NCBI GenBank assembly: GCA_963971405.1
Contig: OZ020485.1
Span: forward strand, 11,904,001 to 11,968,000
DNA: 64,000 nt
Origin: Psococerastis gibbosa
Lineage: Eukaryota > Arthropoda > Insecta > Psocodea > Psocidae
Direction of reading: 5' to 3'
The translations under genes were made by a program, and so were the position numbers. The stretch's first letter is position 1. Every line of letters starts with the position of its first letter. Below, one piece after another: positions 1 to 11,453 of the stretch. The notes beneath the pieces were generated by a model, which was not told where the DNA came from, searched no databases, and saw nothing but the letters and a program-made list of their open reading frames with translations.

Positions 1-361
1 AGAAATATAAGCATCACGCAGCTGCACAACTTTGCAGCCCTCTCATTTCTTTAGGTCACTCTCAAATGTTCGGATTAGTGAAATATACACTTTTTAACAT
101 ACCTTTATCTTTTTTCTTTTTTCACTACACCATAGCATAAGGCTTCCGCCATCAGCTTTCTTGCAGTCCAATACCTTAATCTGACGTGCTCGAGTAAATC
201 CCGAAATCCCCGCTTGTGCTCCCCTACTATAGTAGATGCATTGTAATGTGTAGTTTTGGAACATTTATATAAGTAAATAATGACTTTAATTTTGGTAAAC
301 TGAAACCACCTTAGCGGCTATCAGGCTCTCTCCTACATTCAACATTAATTTTGTATTACAG

Positions 362-564
362 GTAGACCTAACAAGTTAGAATTTCATCCCAACGACAAAT
401 ATTTGGCAGTAGGATTATCAAATGGAATAGTTCGTCTCTATGACACCCGCAACAACAGACAGCCCGTACAACAGCACCACTCTCATGATAATGTTATTAC
501 ATCTCTGTCATTCTTCTCATCGGGAAATTATCTCTTAACTGCCTCAAATGACTCTAGCATAAAG
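362..564 (+). CDS. Poc1: Poc1 exon: WD repeat (first exon in window)
   Basis: The acceptor is tattacag at 354-361 and the donor is gtgagt from 565. The exon opens with two bases that complete a codon from the previous exon, then reads RPNKLEFHPNDKYL and ends ...ASNDSSIK in phase 0. This is a complete WD-repeat core of POC1. The stretch 1-361 is intron, and I see no exon in it. Confidence 0.88.
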
Positions 565-2710
565 GTGAGTCGAATTAATATATAATTGTACTAGAAAGCC
601 TTCGTTGGCATCTAGTTCTTAGCTTGATCGTACTTGTGAGGGTCTCTACACACCATGCGATCGGTACTCAACACTGAAGATGTTATTCGGATGCATTCAT
701 TAAATTTCTTTTATGCGATTTAAGTTTTTTGAAACGAAAAAGGTAGAGCCATATTCCGATGAAAGCCTGTGGTATAAATTATGGAAACACAGTGCATCAA
801 CCGACCTGGGCACCCGAGAAAAGAGCATCTGCAGCCAGTGATGGGGAGTGGAGGCATCGATACCACATATTGCTGCCAACCAGCCAGCCGGCTGTAACTT
901 AAAGAAGAAGTGCTTCTTTTTGTATGCCTGGCTTGCAACGACTTGTCAAAGTGAACATTGTGCACACCTATTGTCAAATGTATCCAGGTTTGAGTTGATT
1001 CTCTCTTTAGCGTAGCTAGCCTACAGAGCTATCTAACTGAACAGGTCTAATTTCATAAAGATTTATCCATTTTTGCCATTAAATTGGCTTAGGTTGATGA
1101 GACAACTTGCTCAGGACATAATATCCGAAAATAAATATTATATACTTTCACATAGTTTCCTGAGGAGGTTGCCTCTTCAATCTAAATTAATGAAATGTTA
1201 AAAACCATGGAGACAATAATCAAATATTATTACACATCCTTTTACTTTCCAGATCATTGACGTAGCTGAAGCTCGGCCCGTTTACAGCATGGCCGGTCAC
1301 ACAGGTCCCATAACTGCAGCTGCCTTCTCTGCGGATGGAAGCATGATTGCTTCCGGGGGCAAAGACAAGAAGTTGCTGTTTTGGAACGTTAATAGTGTTT
1401 ATATAAAAGATCCTAATTGTATACTGGGAGAACACGAAACTAAGATTGCCGACGAGAATTTACAGTCTGACGTAAGTTTACAAAAATTTAAATTATATCA
1501 TATTAAATGTGGATGCTGGTGCACCACAGAACAACATAATATATGTGGTGCACTGTTGACAATGATAAAAAGTACTTTACACTATCCGGAGTCTGCGACT
1601 CTTAACCGAACTTGGTTTAGTCACGCTTTCACTGGTTACATTGTGTCAATGGAAAGCTAGTCTCAATGTCGCTTACAGCCGGTGTGCGTTGATATCGAGG
1701 ACCTTTGCCAAAATTCTTGCGGAAACAATACCAAATTATTTCCGATAATACCAGATTCATTGGGTCGTAATATTAATCGGTAGTGTGAGAAGTCAACTAC
1801 TAAAAATTTGTGCGAGAAGATGGATACGACACAACATTAATGGGATATGACTTAATATTAAGTATCTGTACTTGGTTAAGTCATGCTTTCGCCTTTTTCA
1901 GTGCCTCAATGGTAAGCTTGTCTCAGTTTGTCCATTATCGCTTTGTAGCCGGTGTATGTTGACATCGAGAACGTATACCAGTTTGCCAATGGCCAAAAAT
2001 TCAACAATACAAATAATGTCCGAAATCCATGGGGTCGTTGGTATTGGACAAGGGACCTATGGGCCACTATAAGTAAGCCTGGGTCCATAAAATGTCCTTA
2101 AAGAGGATAATTTCAAGACGTAACAAAGTACTTGTTTGATCGTAGAGAAGTTAGCTAAAGAGAGAAGCTTAAGTTAGCTGATACCATCTGTGGTAAATCA
2201 TTGCCCTTAAGATTTATTTTTGCTGCTATCCCATCACGCTACCTGAATCCTAGCACCTCATACGAAAGAAAGAAAATTGTCTTTAAAATTCGCCCATATA
2301 GAAAATAAAGACATTTTTTTTCCACATGTATCTGAAACTGTAAAAGACCGACCTCAATCTGGTTTCTGTATCACTCCCTTGATCTTCCTCTACTTCGTGT
2401 TCCCTCCATTTCTTCCACCAGCCTCACACACCATATCACATTTTAATATTTTATTGCAATTGCAGTACCTATTGAAAACAAAAAGACATTCATTATTTTT
2501 TAGCGGATTTTTGGACAAGAGTATAAGGAAAACGTGAAACATCATCGTCAATCAAATGCAAAGGAGACAGTAATGGATATATTACAATGTGTGAATCAAT
2601 CGTTATCGAAACTGACCTATGCTGTTACGGATTTGGAAAAACGCTTAGCAAAGCTTGAAACAAATTCTTCGCGGTGTTCTAGCTGTCGTTGCACTCAACA
2701 ACTGCGGTGA
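362..2710 (+). CDS. Poc1: Poc1 centriolar protein, 3' part of gene (three exons)
   Basis: POC1 proteins are seven-bladed WD40 propellers with a C-terminal coiled coil. They sit on the centriole wall and are needed for centriole and basal-body stability. Three exons are visible: 362-564, 1253-1471 and 2504-2710. Joined, they read in one frame through WD-repeat signatures (LEFHPNDKYLAVG, LSFFSSGNYLLTASNDSSIK, GHTGPITAAAFSADG, IASGGKDKKLLFW). They then continue into a linker and the coiled coil (MDILQCVNQSLSKL, TDLEKRLAKLE). The order and spacing match the end of animal POC1, including the terminal helix that follows the propeller. The 5' half of the gene lies outside the window. The gene is convergent with dystroglycan. 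The family call is confident; insects normally have one Poc1, so I do not assign A or B. Confidence 0.9.
600..735 (+). repeat. tRNA-like SINE, family B (intronic copy)
   Basis: Shares a block (cgtacttgtg.g.gtctctacac, then gttattcgga.gcattcatt) with reverse-strand copies at 5008-5190 and 17821-18002. The better copy carries tggcataatggtagc, which resembles a pol III A box, and ends in an A-rich tail. The spacing to the possible B box is short for a real tRNA, so the tRNA origin is tentative. Confidence 0.5.
1253..1471 (+). CDS. Poc1: Poc1 exon: last WD repeat and linker
   Basis: The acceptor is ttactttccag, ending at 1252, and the donor is gtaagt from 1472. It is 219 nt long, phase 0 at both ends. 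It encodes IIDVAEARPVYSMAGHTGP through KKLLFWNVN, the final propeller blade, then a polar linker ending ENLQSD. This matches the POC1 segment between the seventh repeat and the coiled coil. Confidence 0.88.
1600..2100 (+). repeat. Dispersed repeat D, two diverged tandem copies in Poc1 intron
   Basis: The blocks at about 1600-1790 and 1860-2100 align with each other (cttggtttagtcacgctttc / cttggttaagtcatgctttc, then agccggtgt.cgttgatatcgag). Further copies are at 30855-31330 (plus) and 32650-32815 (minus). I see no coding content or terminal repeats, and the family is unknown to me. Confidence 0.55.
2504..2710 (+). CDS. Poc1: Poc1 terminal exon: C-terminal coiled coil and stop
   Basis: The acceptor is cattattttttag, ending at 2503. 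It reads in phase 0 RIFGQEYKENVKHH..., then heptads (ILQCVNQSLSKLTYAV, DLEKRLAKLE) and a Cys-rich tail (RCSSCRC), ending in TGA at 2708-2710. The helix corresponds to the conserved POC1 C-terminal coiled coil that follows the propeller. An AATAAA at 3094-3099 could be its poly(A) signal, but it is 385 bp downstream. Confidence 0.85.
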   Translation, partial: RIFGQEYKENVKHHRQSNAKETVMDILQCVNQSLSKLTYAVTDLEKRLAKLETNSSRCSSCRCTQQLR

Positions 2711-3329
2711 GGCATTTTTCCGGGGCAGGTTCCAGCGATTCGTAGTAACAGTTGGCTGCTTCTTCGCTTCCCGCTACATTTATTGAAAATTTACCGATTT
2801 TTGGTATGTGTACCATTGACAAATTAATATGGTTTCGGGAAACAACTGATCTAAAATTAATGACTGACCTGTGAGAGGAAGGAAACAGGTACATTAAAGA
2901 AAATTAAGTGCCTTGTGTATACTCCACAACTCTCGTCAATGACATATAGGCCTTACTGTAAATTGTATGACTCCAGTATTGTTAATTTTCAGAATGAATA
3001 ATAGAAATCATATTATTTCGGTATAGTTGTTGAAAACAAAAACAAACAAAATTTTTACTACATATCTTACAGAATAAGTTATTTAATTTTAAAAATAAAC
3101 TATAGTCCTGTTAGGCCTACAGAAGTTTATGTATATGAAGATTATGATGTCAATCTTTTGGAACATCGTACCTGTTCCACTTTTTTTCCCACTACCCGCG
3201 GGTCAAGTGCGTATAATTTTTACCAATATAGTAAACAAGAACAAGGACAGAATTAAAAATTGTCAGAAAAAGAAGCTCGAATGAAAGAACTGGTACGTGT
3301 GAACCCGTACATGATTTCCAATTTATCTA

Positions 3330-3625
3330 TAATTATAGGCACCAAAATAGATAATCATTATATAGTCCTATGGTAAGTAATTGCCCTAATATTAAATTTC
3401 GTTGGAGACTTTTTTGAAAAACATTTTTTTTTGGAATTTTCGGAGTATAAAGCCACCCAAAGTTGAGTTGTCCCAAAATAGAAAACATGGTTCTGATGAT
3501 TTTGTGAACGTACAGGCCGAATTTCATCGAAATATGGCGTGTAGTTTGACCAGAAATTGACGGGCAGACTGACATTTCGTAAAAACCATTTTTTTTTTTG
3601 GTTCCTGGGACCTCAAAACTAGTAC
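3330..3625 (-). repeat. Old diverged copy of the foldback family
   Basis: Shares ttcgtaaaaaccattttt, ggttcctgggacctcaaaac and the gaatttcatcgaaat block, in the same order, with the reverse-strand copies at 44029-44817 and 61105-61776. It is more diverged than they are and has lost its ends. Confidence 0.6.
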
Positions 3626-5007
3626 CGCTTTAAGACCAATCCGAAATACTACAGTGCCTAATAAAAAGGAAAGGAAAATTGCACACATGGAAAAATTAGG
3701 GGGAAAAAGAAACCTTTCCATACAAAGGGTAACGGAAACGTAAAGCATTTCCTCTCAAGTTTTTTTAACTAAAATTTGCCAAAACGGGGACATTGAAATA
3801 AAGCATGATTTGCATCGTCACAATATGCCTTACAGTCACAGTCTGGACTGACTACAAAATTAAAATGGGCTAATGATTCCGCCAGATTGTAGTTTAGGTA
3901 GCATCTTTCCAGATTAAAATACTATAGTATTAGTGATAGAGATAGTGGTTGGACCTCAGTCTGTTTACCATCCCGCGACCTCGCCCAGCTATGAAACCAG
4001 GGGTACCTGCTCGATACAAAATAATAAAACTTATATTCGGCAGGTAAGAATTTATTATAAAACACTCAAATCTTACACCAACGTTTAAAATTTGACGGTT
4101 AATACACTACACTACACCTATACATAAATCTAGTGACAGCTAAGTTAAAAAAGTGTGTTCGTACGTTATTCGCACATGCTACAATAATGCATCAGTCGGT
4201 TGATTGAAGGAATGGCGGGTCGCACTAAGTGATTTTGCCGCAAAGTTCGTTGTCGATAGTTACATTAAAAATGTATAATTTATCTATTCCACAGGAAGCC
4301 CGGGCGCAATTGCAGCAGTTTCGTGAATTTATCTGGAAGAGTGACGGCATTTGGTTAGGACCAGTAAGAACACTAGACGTGGGAGGCAGGAGCTACGGAA
4401 CTAGGCTTCTTCTATTTATTCATCATTGTGGCCAACAAGTACTAGAACCCTAACTCCGTAGCGCCTGCATCCCACGCTCAGTCTTCTTAAATATCTTAAA
4501 AAATTGTCATTGCTCTTCCAGGCCAGTTGTGGTACGGTACGGTTTTAAACAAGACTTACGAGTCTTCAGGGCAGTTCCTTCAATCCCTAATATATTTAAC
4601 AACGTTTTTAAGGGATCCTTAAAGTCGGAGGTACAGCGTTACAGACTTACGCGTCTAATCATTTAGGCTATTATGTAGCCTAGTGATGCAGTTGATAATG
4701 CTAGAAAATTATGTACCGGCATGTAACAATCTTAATATTTTTACAGTTGATAAGCCCAAACGCTCCATTTGCTAGAGTATAAAACCTTGCACGGAATAGA
4801 GTTACAAACGACCGCGACCCAAACAGTACAAAAACAAATCAATACTTAATATTTTAAAGTTAATTTCAGGGAGATCAAGGGATTTGGTACGCAGCACGAA
4901 TAACCAATACAAAAGAGTATTCTTTCATTCCATTACAATTGACTAACTAATTAGATTACAAATTTGATCTGCAATGAATTTCTTATAAATAAACAAACTG
5001 CATATAG

Positions 5008-5190
5008 GATTTTTTTTAATCTTTAAAAAGGTTAATCGCGTACAAACAATTAAATGAATGTATCCGATTAAACTCTACTATCGCCTCTCTAAGTAACCTA
5101 AGTTACCACTCGTCTACGATCGCAAGGCGTGTAGACTCGCACAAGTACAAGCACGCTACCACCATGCCACCGAAGTCGCCAAGGATTAGG
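5008..5190 (-). repeat. tRNA-like SINE, family B, reverse orientation
   Basis: On the minus strand it ends in an A-rich tail (plus-strand T run from 5008). It matches the 17821-18002 copy over about 150 bp (caattaaatgaatgtatccg, actcgcacaagtac). Confidence 0.55.
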
Positions 5191-5280
5191 TAATTGACAA
5201 GTTTGTTTATGTTATGTTATCAAATCACCAGCCCACCTACAACTACTATCTTGACAAAGGTTGAGAATCAAGTACTAAGA

Positions 5281-5440
5281 CCCGATCCGACGACTGATAC
5301 ATACTTATCATTTAAGTGACGCTTATCTTGTTATTATTTTTGTTGTTATTATTGAATCGTCTGACGTAGTTAGCCTGTGTGAGCCAATTCAATAACAAGA
5401 TAAGCGTCAATTAAATGATAAGTATCATCATCAGATCGGG
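5281..5440. mobile_element. Hairpin MITE, about 160 bp
   Basis: The left arm (cccgatccgacgactgatac, then acttatcatttaagtgacgc) is mirrored by the right arm (gcgtcaattaaatgataagt, then atcatcatcagatcggg). The arms are about 60 bp with few mismatches. No coding capacity. The superfamily is not resolved. Confidence 0.7.
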
Positions 5441-5647
5441 CCTAAATGAAAATTTTAATATCATTAACCCCAAAACATTCGAAATAAATAATAACATGAA
5501 CATGTTCATTATTGAATATTTCTACAAACGCACGCCATTCAATTAAATTTTGGCGTTATGTTGTGACGCCGCTAAAAGTTATGTAAGAAAGCTGCCCAGC
5601 TATAGCTTACTAATTGACCATAACAGTCGAAAATTTACCCTCGAGCT

Positions 5648-6076
5648 GGTCAAATCCCAAATATGACGCCCATGCTTAACTTATTTGAGAAGCGCATAGT
5701 ATCACTTTTCTTTCACATAGAAGTAAAGTCTATTACGTTGTTTCTTTGAATTATAACAAACTAGATTCTGTGAAGAAACTACGATAATAGCTATCAACTT
5801 GGGTTGTGTTATCATTTCCATGTATGTACTTAAAGTTGCTGTAAATTAAAATATTATTTTTGGTGGGAGCCCATGCCTACCAAACAGCAACATTTTTAGT
5901 TGACAATCAACATACAAATGATGGGCTTACTGCTTAGTCAAGTTGATAGCTTTGCCGTGCTTTTCTCGCAGAATTTAATTTGCTATAATTCATAGTACCT
6001 TGTATTTTTATGCGAAGTAGTACGTAGTACGCTTCTCTAATAAGTTAAGCATTGGTGCCATTTTTAGGATCTGACC
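5648..6076. mobile_element. MITE with long terminal inverted repeats, about 430 bp
   Basis: The left end ggtcaaatcccaaatatgac ... atgcttaacttatttgagaa is mirrored by ttctctaataagttaagcat ... ggatctgacc on the right. A second inverted pair (agctatcaacttg / caagttgatagct) lies inside, so the whole unit can fold as a two-tier hairpin. No gene. Confidence 0.65.
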
Positions 6077-6574
6077 CGCCTGTCCCAGCGAATATTCATA
6101 TAGGAAAGTTGTCCATCCGCAAAATCATTTCTCTATCCTGATTAATTTGACTTCAAGCTATTCATAAAAAATAAAATAAAAATGTGAGCCAGTACCCGTA
6201 CTTATTTAAATGTGATGGCGCTTGACGTGGTTACATGATATGCATGCATATACACCTTTATTAGCTAACTTACCACAAGCACACTTATTTTTATAATTAT
6301 ACACATAGGGTTTGCAAGCTAATCTAAGGGCTTTGTAAAAAAAAACGCCTGCAGTTAGCTTAGCATAGATCTGTGCAATTTATTTAGCCTCCAAAAACTA
6401 AATTGTTAATAGTTGGCAACTAACCTCCCTTCAAACCTAATAACTTAGTTTTAACAAAAATGATTCAAAGGGAGGCTTTACCGACCAAAATCAAAGGCAA
6501 CTCTGGTCTAATAAAAATGTAATTCATTACTAATTAAGATATATTTTGTTTCTAGTGGCTAAATTAGGTGACAC

Positions 6575-6591
6575 ATCTATGTTGGCACTGC
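6575..6591. repeat. Left target-site duplication of the RTE LINE (17 bp)
   Basis: atctatgttggcactgc is repeated exactly at 10211-10227, on the two sides of the LINE. Confidence 0.93.
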
Positions 6592-9500
6592 GTTAGGGCT
6601 TAACTGCGAGCTACTAGCGGGGTCACAGGTGGCGGATAGTGATACGGCCACTAGATATAGTGGTTAGCTGCGAATATACTGAATAAGCAGTCCCCGACCA
6701 TGCAGTGGCGATGGTGGAGGTTGAGGTGGTAAGTGCACTGGGCAATGCACTTACTAACAAATCCCTCACAGATCTTAGAAACCATCGTGACGTGGCGAGT
6801 AACACCGCCACTAAATAGGTGTTGCCCCCCCGCGCTGCACGAAGAGATGGACAATGGATACAACGGCGTTGGAGGAGATGCAACTTCAACGGCTGAGTAT
6901 GCAGAAGATCCTCTCGGAACACAGCATAGCCTAAGGGGAAGAGAAGTGAGAGTCTCTTGAAGGCGATGTCAGTCGGCAGCAGGGCTGTCATCCAACTCAG
7001 TGGCGGAAGAGCCCTAAAGGGCCAACGGCAATGAGCAACACACGGATGGTGTACTGCGAAGGGGCGGGTGAGACTCCCAGCCGAAGAGAAGGCGATCACC
7101 TAGGGGCTGGGTACCCCGAAATCAACACCCCCATCCTCTGGCAGAGGTTGGGCGTAAGGCCGACGACCTAACACCGTAAAAAAACCCAAGTTGCGATGAC
7201 TCAAGACACGCCTCGGAACAACTATACCGGAACTAGACGACGACCCCCGCAAAACAAACGAGCTTCCTTGGAATTAAAACTGGCTACGTGGAACGTAAGG
7301 ACAATGCTAATGCCAGGGAAGATGCAAGAAATAGGAAGAGAAATATTGAAATATAATTTCGACATTGTAGCAGTACAAGAAATAAGGTGGAAAGGCCAAG
7401 GAGAAATCAGGAAAAGTGACTTTACAGTGTACTTCAGTGGTAACCAGGATAAAACAGGACAGAGAGGAACTGGCTTTTTTGTGACAAAGAGAGCAAGAGG
7501 GAAAGTAATAGGATTTGAGCCCATCAGTGACAGAATATGTAAAATTCGTATTAAAGGAAAATTTAGAAATATAAGTATACTGTCTGCATACGCGCCAACC
7601 GAAGAGGCAGATAACGACGAGAAAGAAGCCTTCTACGACCAGATGACTTACTCCATTGAGAACATACCACAATATGACATCACTGTAGTACTAGGTGACT
7701 TCAACGCGAAGATCGGAAAGGAACCATTTACCCAAACAACATGTGGCCTCTTCTCAAAACATCAAACTACAAATGAAAACGGTAGACTCCTGATTGGAAT
7801 GGCAGCAGCGAACAAACTTGCGGTGATGAGTACCTACTTTCAACACAAAAACATACACCTAGGGACATGGACGATCACTGGAACTACAGAGACGAATCAA
7901 ATAGACCACATCCTAGTATCAGCTAGACACGCATCGTCGGTAATAGATGTGAAGACCTGCCGAGGACCTAACTGTGATTCCGACCATTTCCTAGTTAAAG
8001 CAGTGATGAGAGAGAAACTGTCCAACGCCCAAAAAAGAAAGCCAAAAGAACGTACGGTGTGGAACCAAGAGTTATTTAAAGTACAAGATGTAAAAGATAA
8101 TTTTCAACGTGAGATACGAAATAAGCTGCAAGAACAAAGAGAAGAAAGAGCAGAAGACGAGAATGTAAATGATATAAACCATAAATGGGAACAACTTAGA
8201 GAAGCATTGACAACAGTGACTAGAGACATTATTGGAGAGAAAGAGCGCGTAAGAAATGAGTGGTTTGATGATGAATGTGTACAAATAATACAACGGAAGA
8301 ATGAAGCCAGAAAGAGGAAATTACAAAGAAACACCAGGTCGGCCCAGGAAGAATATGATGAACTCAGAAGAGAAGCAAACCGAGTTTGCCGCAGAAAGAA
8401 GAAAGAAATGATTAACAAAAAACTAGAAGAAATAGAAAACAAAAGGCAGCAAAATCAGACCAGGAAATTTTATAAAGACACAGACTGGTTCAGGAAAGAA
8501 TACAAGGCGAGACTAAGCGGTTGCAAAGATAAGAATGGGAAACTACTTGGCGAAGAGGAGAGTATTATGGAACGATGGACCGAGTACTTCAAAGAACTAC
8601 TCAACAAAGAGAGCGACACTACACCAGAAGAAGAACCACTACCACAAACTGCGGAAATGCTTATACCCCCACCAACACTAATAGAGGTAGAAAACGCCAT
8701 AAAAAGGATGAATAACTATAAAGCACCAGGCAAAGATGGCATCACCAGTGAAATACTAAAATACTCTGGGTCAGAGGTTGTAAAAGAACTACATGACATT
8801 ATTACAAAGATCTGGGCAAACGAATGTATGCCGGAAGCATGGCAAACAGGAACTATAGTACCGATTTACAAGAAAGGCGACAAGTTGGACTGCAATAACT
8901 ACAGAGGAATTACACTCCTTAATACTGCCTACAAGACTTTCTCAAATCTTCTATTAAGAAAAATCTCACCGTATGCAGAAGAAATAATAGGCGAGTACCA
9001 ATGTGGTTTTAGACCAGCCAGGGGAACTGTTGACCAAATCTTCGTTGTACGGCAAACTATGGAAAAATGCTACGAGCATAATACGGACCTACACATGCTC
9101 TTTGTGGATTTTAGACAGGCTTTCGATTCTATTTGGAAAGACAGCCTATATAACACAATGATCCGACAAGGAATACCAAAAAAACTAGTTAATCTAGTAA
9201 AAATGACTATGGAAAACGCCAGAGCCAGTGTAATAATAGACGGACGATGTGGAGAAGAATTCCCACTCGGCAGAGGGGTACGACAAGGAGACGCCCTCTC
9301 AGCTACACTGTTCAACCTGGCACTGCAAGCAGCGTTACAGAATATAGTAGAGAGTGGGACAATTGTATACAAGTCACAAATGATCTGCGCATATGCGGAT
9401 GACATAGTCATAATCACTAAAAATAAGAAGCAACTAGGAGAGATACTTGCTAGACTATGTGTAGAGGCGAGTAGAGCTGGACTAGAAATAAATGTCTCAA

Positions 9501-10210
9501 AAACTAAGTATCTAGTAATGTCAGCGTTAGAAAGGAGACGGAGAAGTGACAACCTGACTGTACAAGGAATGGCTTTCGAGAATGTAAAGAGCTTCATCTA
9601 CCTTGGTGCAGAAGTAAACAACCAAAACAAAACTAGCGCAGAGATAGACAGAAGAATAACAGCAGCCAATAGAGCATATTTTGCCAACCTAAAATTGCTC
9701 AAGTCAAGACTTATCTCTAGAGCCACAAAACTACGAATATACAAAACCCTTATAAGACCAGTTGCAACATACGGATCGGAAACCTGGAATCTCACTGTAA
9801 ACGATGCCAACAAACTACGTGTACTCGAAAGAAAGATAATAAGGAGGATATATGGACCCCTTTACGAGTACGGAGAATGGCGTATAAGACACAACGCTGA
9901 AATCGACGCCGCTCTCAACGGAGAAGACATAGTAAGGTTCATTAAAGCACAACGATTAAGGTGGCTGGGACACGTTGTAAGGATGTCTGAAGAACGCATG
10001 CCACGAAAAATGTACAAAGCAAGCATGACGGGAAGACGACTGCCAGGACGGCCAAGAAACCGCTGGAAGGACGAGTTAGAGAATGACCTTCGCGAGTTGG
10101 GAGTCTCCAGATGGTGGAGCGTTGTGCAAAACCGAGAAGAATGGAGGAGTGTTGTCGAGCAGGCCAAAGCCCACCAAGGGCTGTAGAGCCGGAAGAAGAA
10201 GAAGAAAAGA
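6592..10210 (+). mobile_element. Apparently full-length RTE-clade LINE
   Basis: A non-LTR retrotransposon of 3619 bp between exact 17-bp target-site duplications. It has a 5' UTR of about 600 bp, one uninterrupted ORF (7196-10186), an extremely short 3' UTR and a tail of gaa repeats. One ORF with an apurinic endonuclease and a reverse transcriptase, plus a microsatellite-like tail, is the RTE layout. It lies between the convergent ends of Poc1 and Dg, so it probably breaks neither. The exact duplications and the open frame point to a recent insertion. Confidence 0.9.
7196..10186 (+). CDS. LINE ORF: endonuclease and reverse transcriptase, 996 aa
   Basis: A single protein that nicks target DNA and reverse-transcribes its own RNA. 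The endonuclease fills residues 1-270: TWN (31-33), VQEIRW with catalytic E62, GDFN (167-170), QIDH (235-238) and CDSDH with H264. The RT follows: KAPGKDGI, NYRGITLL, GFRPARGT, FVDFRQAFD (D638), VRQGDALS and YADD (733-736). The C-terminal part carries the RLRWLGHVVRM and GRPRNRW motifs typical of RTE proteins, often annotated in insects as craniofacial-development-protein-2-like. All catalytic motifs I can check are present. The start is the first ATG of the open frame. Several long antisense ORFs over this gene are shadows. Confidence 0.93.
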   Translation: MTQDTPRNNYTGTRRRPPQNKRASLELKLATWNVRTMLMPGKMQEIGREILKYNFDIVAVQEIRWKGQGEIRKSDFTVYFSGNQDKTGQRGTGFFVTKRARGKVIGFEPISDRICKIRIKGKFRNISILSAYAPTEEADNDEKEAFYDQMTYSIENIPQYDITVVLGDFNAKIGKEPFTQTTCGLFSKHQTTNENGRLLIGMAAANKLAVMSTYFQHKNIHLGTWTITGTTETNQIDHILVSARHASSVIDVKTCRGPNCDSDHFLVKAVMREKLSNAQKRKPKERTVWNQELFKVQDVKDNFQREIRNKLQEQREERAEDENVNDINHKWEQLREALTTVTRDIIGEKERVRNEWFDDECVQIIQRKNEARKRKLQRNTRSAQEEYDELRREANRVCRRKKKEMINKKLEEIENKRQQNQTRKFYKDTDWFRKEYKARLSGCKDKNGKLLGEEESIMERWTEYFKELLNKESDTTPEEEPLPQTAEMLIPPPTLIEVENAIKRMNNYKAPGKDGITSEILKYSGSEVVKELHDIITKIWANECMPEAWQTGTIVPIYKKGDKLDCNNYRGITLLNTAYKTFSNLLLRKISPYAEEIIGEYQCGFRPARGTVDQIFVVRQTMEKCYEHNTDLHMLFVDFRQAFDSIWKDSLYNTMIRQGIPKKLVNLVKMTMENARASVIIDGRCGEEFPLGRGVRQGDALSATLFNLALQAALQNIVESGTIVYKSQMICAYADDIVIITKNKKQLGEILARLCVEASRAGLEINVSKTKYLVMSALERRRRSDNLTVQGMAFENVKSFIYLGAEVNNQNKTSAEIDRRITAANRAYFANLKLLKSRLISRATKLRIYKTLIRPVATYGSETWNLTVNDANKLRVLERKIIRRIYGPLYEYGEWRIRHNAEIDAALNGEDIVRFIKAQRLRWLGHVVRMSEERMPRKMYKASMTGRRLPGRPRNRWKDELENDLRELGVSRWWSVVQNREEWRSVVEQAKAHQGL

Positions 10211-10227
10211 ATCTATGTTGGCACTGC
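10211..10227. repeat. Right target-site duplication of the RTE LINE
   Basis: Exact copy of 6575-6591, immediately after the gaa-rich tail. Confidence 0.93.
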
Positions 10228-11228
10228 TTCACCAACACTACACTGAAGGAGACGCAATCCTTCTACTAGACCTAGGTCAATTATTTAACAAATTCATTAT
10301 TGTCAATGAAATAAAAACAGAAGGTAAACAACCTTAGCGTCGGCAGTGTAGCAAAACTTCCCTATGCACTACTATAAAAGAATGAATAGTGAGAAGCTTA
10401 TTTGCATTTACAGTATAGATAGAGTATCGATAAATTGGAAAAAGTGACAATAAGTATACAACTCCCGCCGTTTACTGCCCGGCAAAAAACTTTCAGCAAA
10501 CATGAGAAAATAAAATGACATTATACACAATAAATAGAAGGGGAAAAGCTCGGATGGATGATCGCTTCGACAAGTAAAAAAATGGTAGCATATTTCATCA
10601 TATATTTTTGATCAGAAATCCCGGAATTAATCAACATTTTAGCGACTAGCGGAAAAGTGATAACCAATAAAATAATAAAAATATCAGCAGTGCATTAGGG
10701 ACGTACACAATATAAACCAAATACCCTATCAGGAACAAAAACTTGATCAAAATAAAATTATAGCCAAATACCAGCTGCATTAAAATCCTTAGAAATATTA
10801 GAAACAGTGTTCGACACGAGAGAAATGATCAGACTGTAGCGTCCTTCTTGTCTACATGCATGATGGCGATCCGGTTCCATTGCGTGCAAAAAGGACACAA
10901 GAATTTCTCTAGTGGCGGGCACTATAGACAAGTCTTCCATATCATGCAATGATAAAAAACGCACGCTTGCTAAATAGTGCGTTAAGAGCTTTGATTTCAA
11001 GTAGAGATAAAAGTTTTAAGATGCCCAGGGCTGTGGTAAACACTAAAAAAGTAACGAAACCATTTTACATTCAGAATGGTGCACTGCAAATTGATGCCGT
11101 TAATGTTTACCTCAGACGTCATCTGCCTGAATAATCTAGGCTCTTAACAAGGCATACTAGATATGACTGAGATGGGTAACGACTATGAAACTACAGGAGG
11201 AAGCCTAAGAGTCCATAGAGAATGGTAA
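10228..11228 (-). other. Probable Dg 3' UTR / convergent intergenic spacer
   Basis: AT-rich sequence between the LINE and the dystroglycan stop codon. A 61-codon open frame at 10949-11134 has no recognisable motif. No convincing minus-strand poly(A) signal was found, so the UTR length is unknown. Confidence 0.4.
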
Positions 11229-11453
11229 CTATGGCGGGACGTAGGGCGGAGGTTTCCGGTAGGTCGGCGTGGGCTTGGGTCTGGAATTGCGGCCAGAGTC
11301 CCGACTGAAGGGGGGCGGGGGGTGGTAGGGCGTGTCCTCCTGCGACCTCACGTCCGGGTCATGTTGGTATTCCGGCGGCGGCAGTGGCGGTTTTTCTTCT
11401 TTCATTATAACGGGGTTCTTATTCTCCGCCTCTGGCTTCTCTTCTAATTCATC
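11229..11453 (-). CDS. Dg: Dg terminal exon: cytoplasmic tail
   Basis: The acceptor on the minus strand is ttccattgcag, just above 11453. It reads DELEEKPEAENKNP, EEKPPLPPPEY, YHPPPPF and RKPPPYVPP, then TAG at 11229-11231. The final PPPY is the canonical dystrophin-binding motif, and PPPPF and PPPEY are further SH3/WW ligand candidates. Confidence 0.96.
   Translation of the reverse strand, partial: DELEEKPEAENKNPVIMKEEKPPLPPPEYQHDPDVRSQEDTPYHPPPPFSRDSGRNSRPKPTPTYRKPPPYVPP

Larger units (their letters stand above)
2711..5280. other. Intergenic stretch, repeats only
   Basis: Between the Poc1 stop and the first hairpin MITE. It holds the old foldback relic (3330-3625) and a family B SINE (5008-5190). 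The rest (about 3630-5000) shows no gene and no repeat I can name. Confidence 0.6.

Noticed and set aside
7222-10238. Several long open frames antisense to the LINE ORF
   Set aside because: They are shadows of the sense RT/endonuclease gene; no independent motif.
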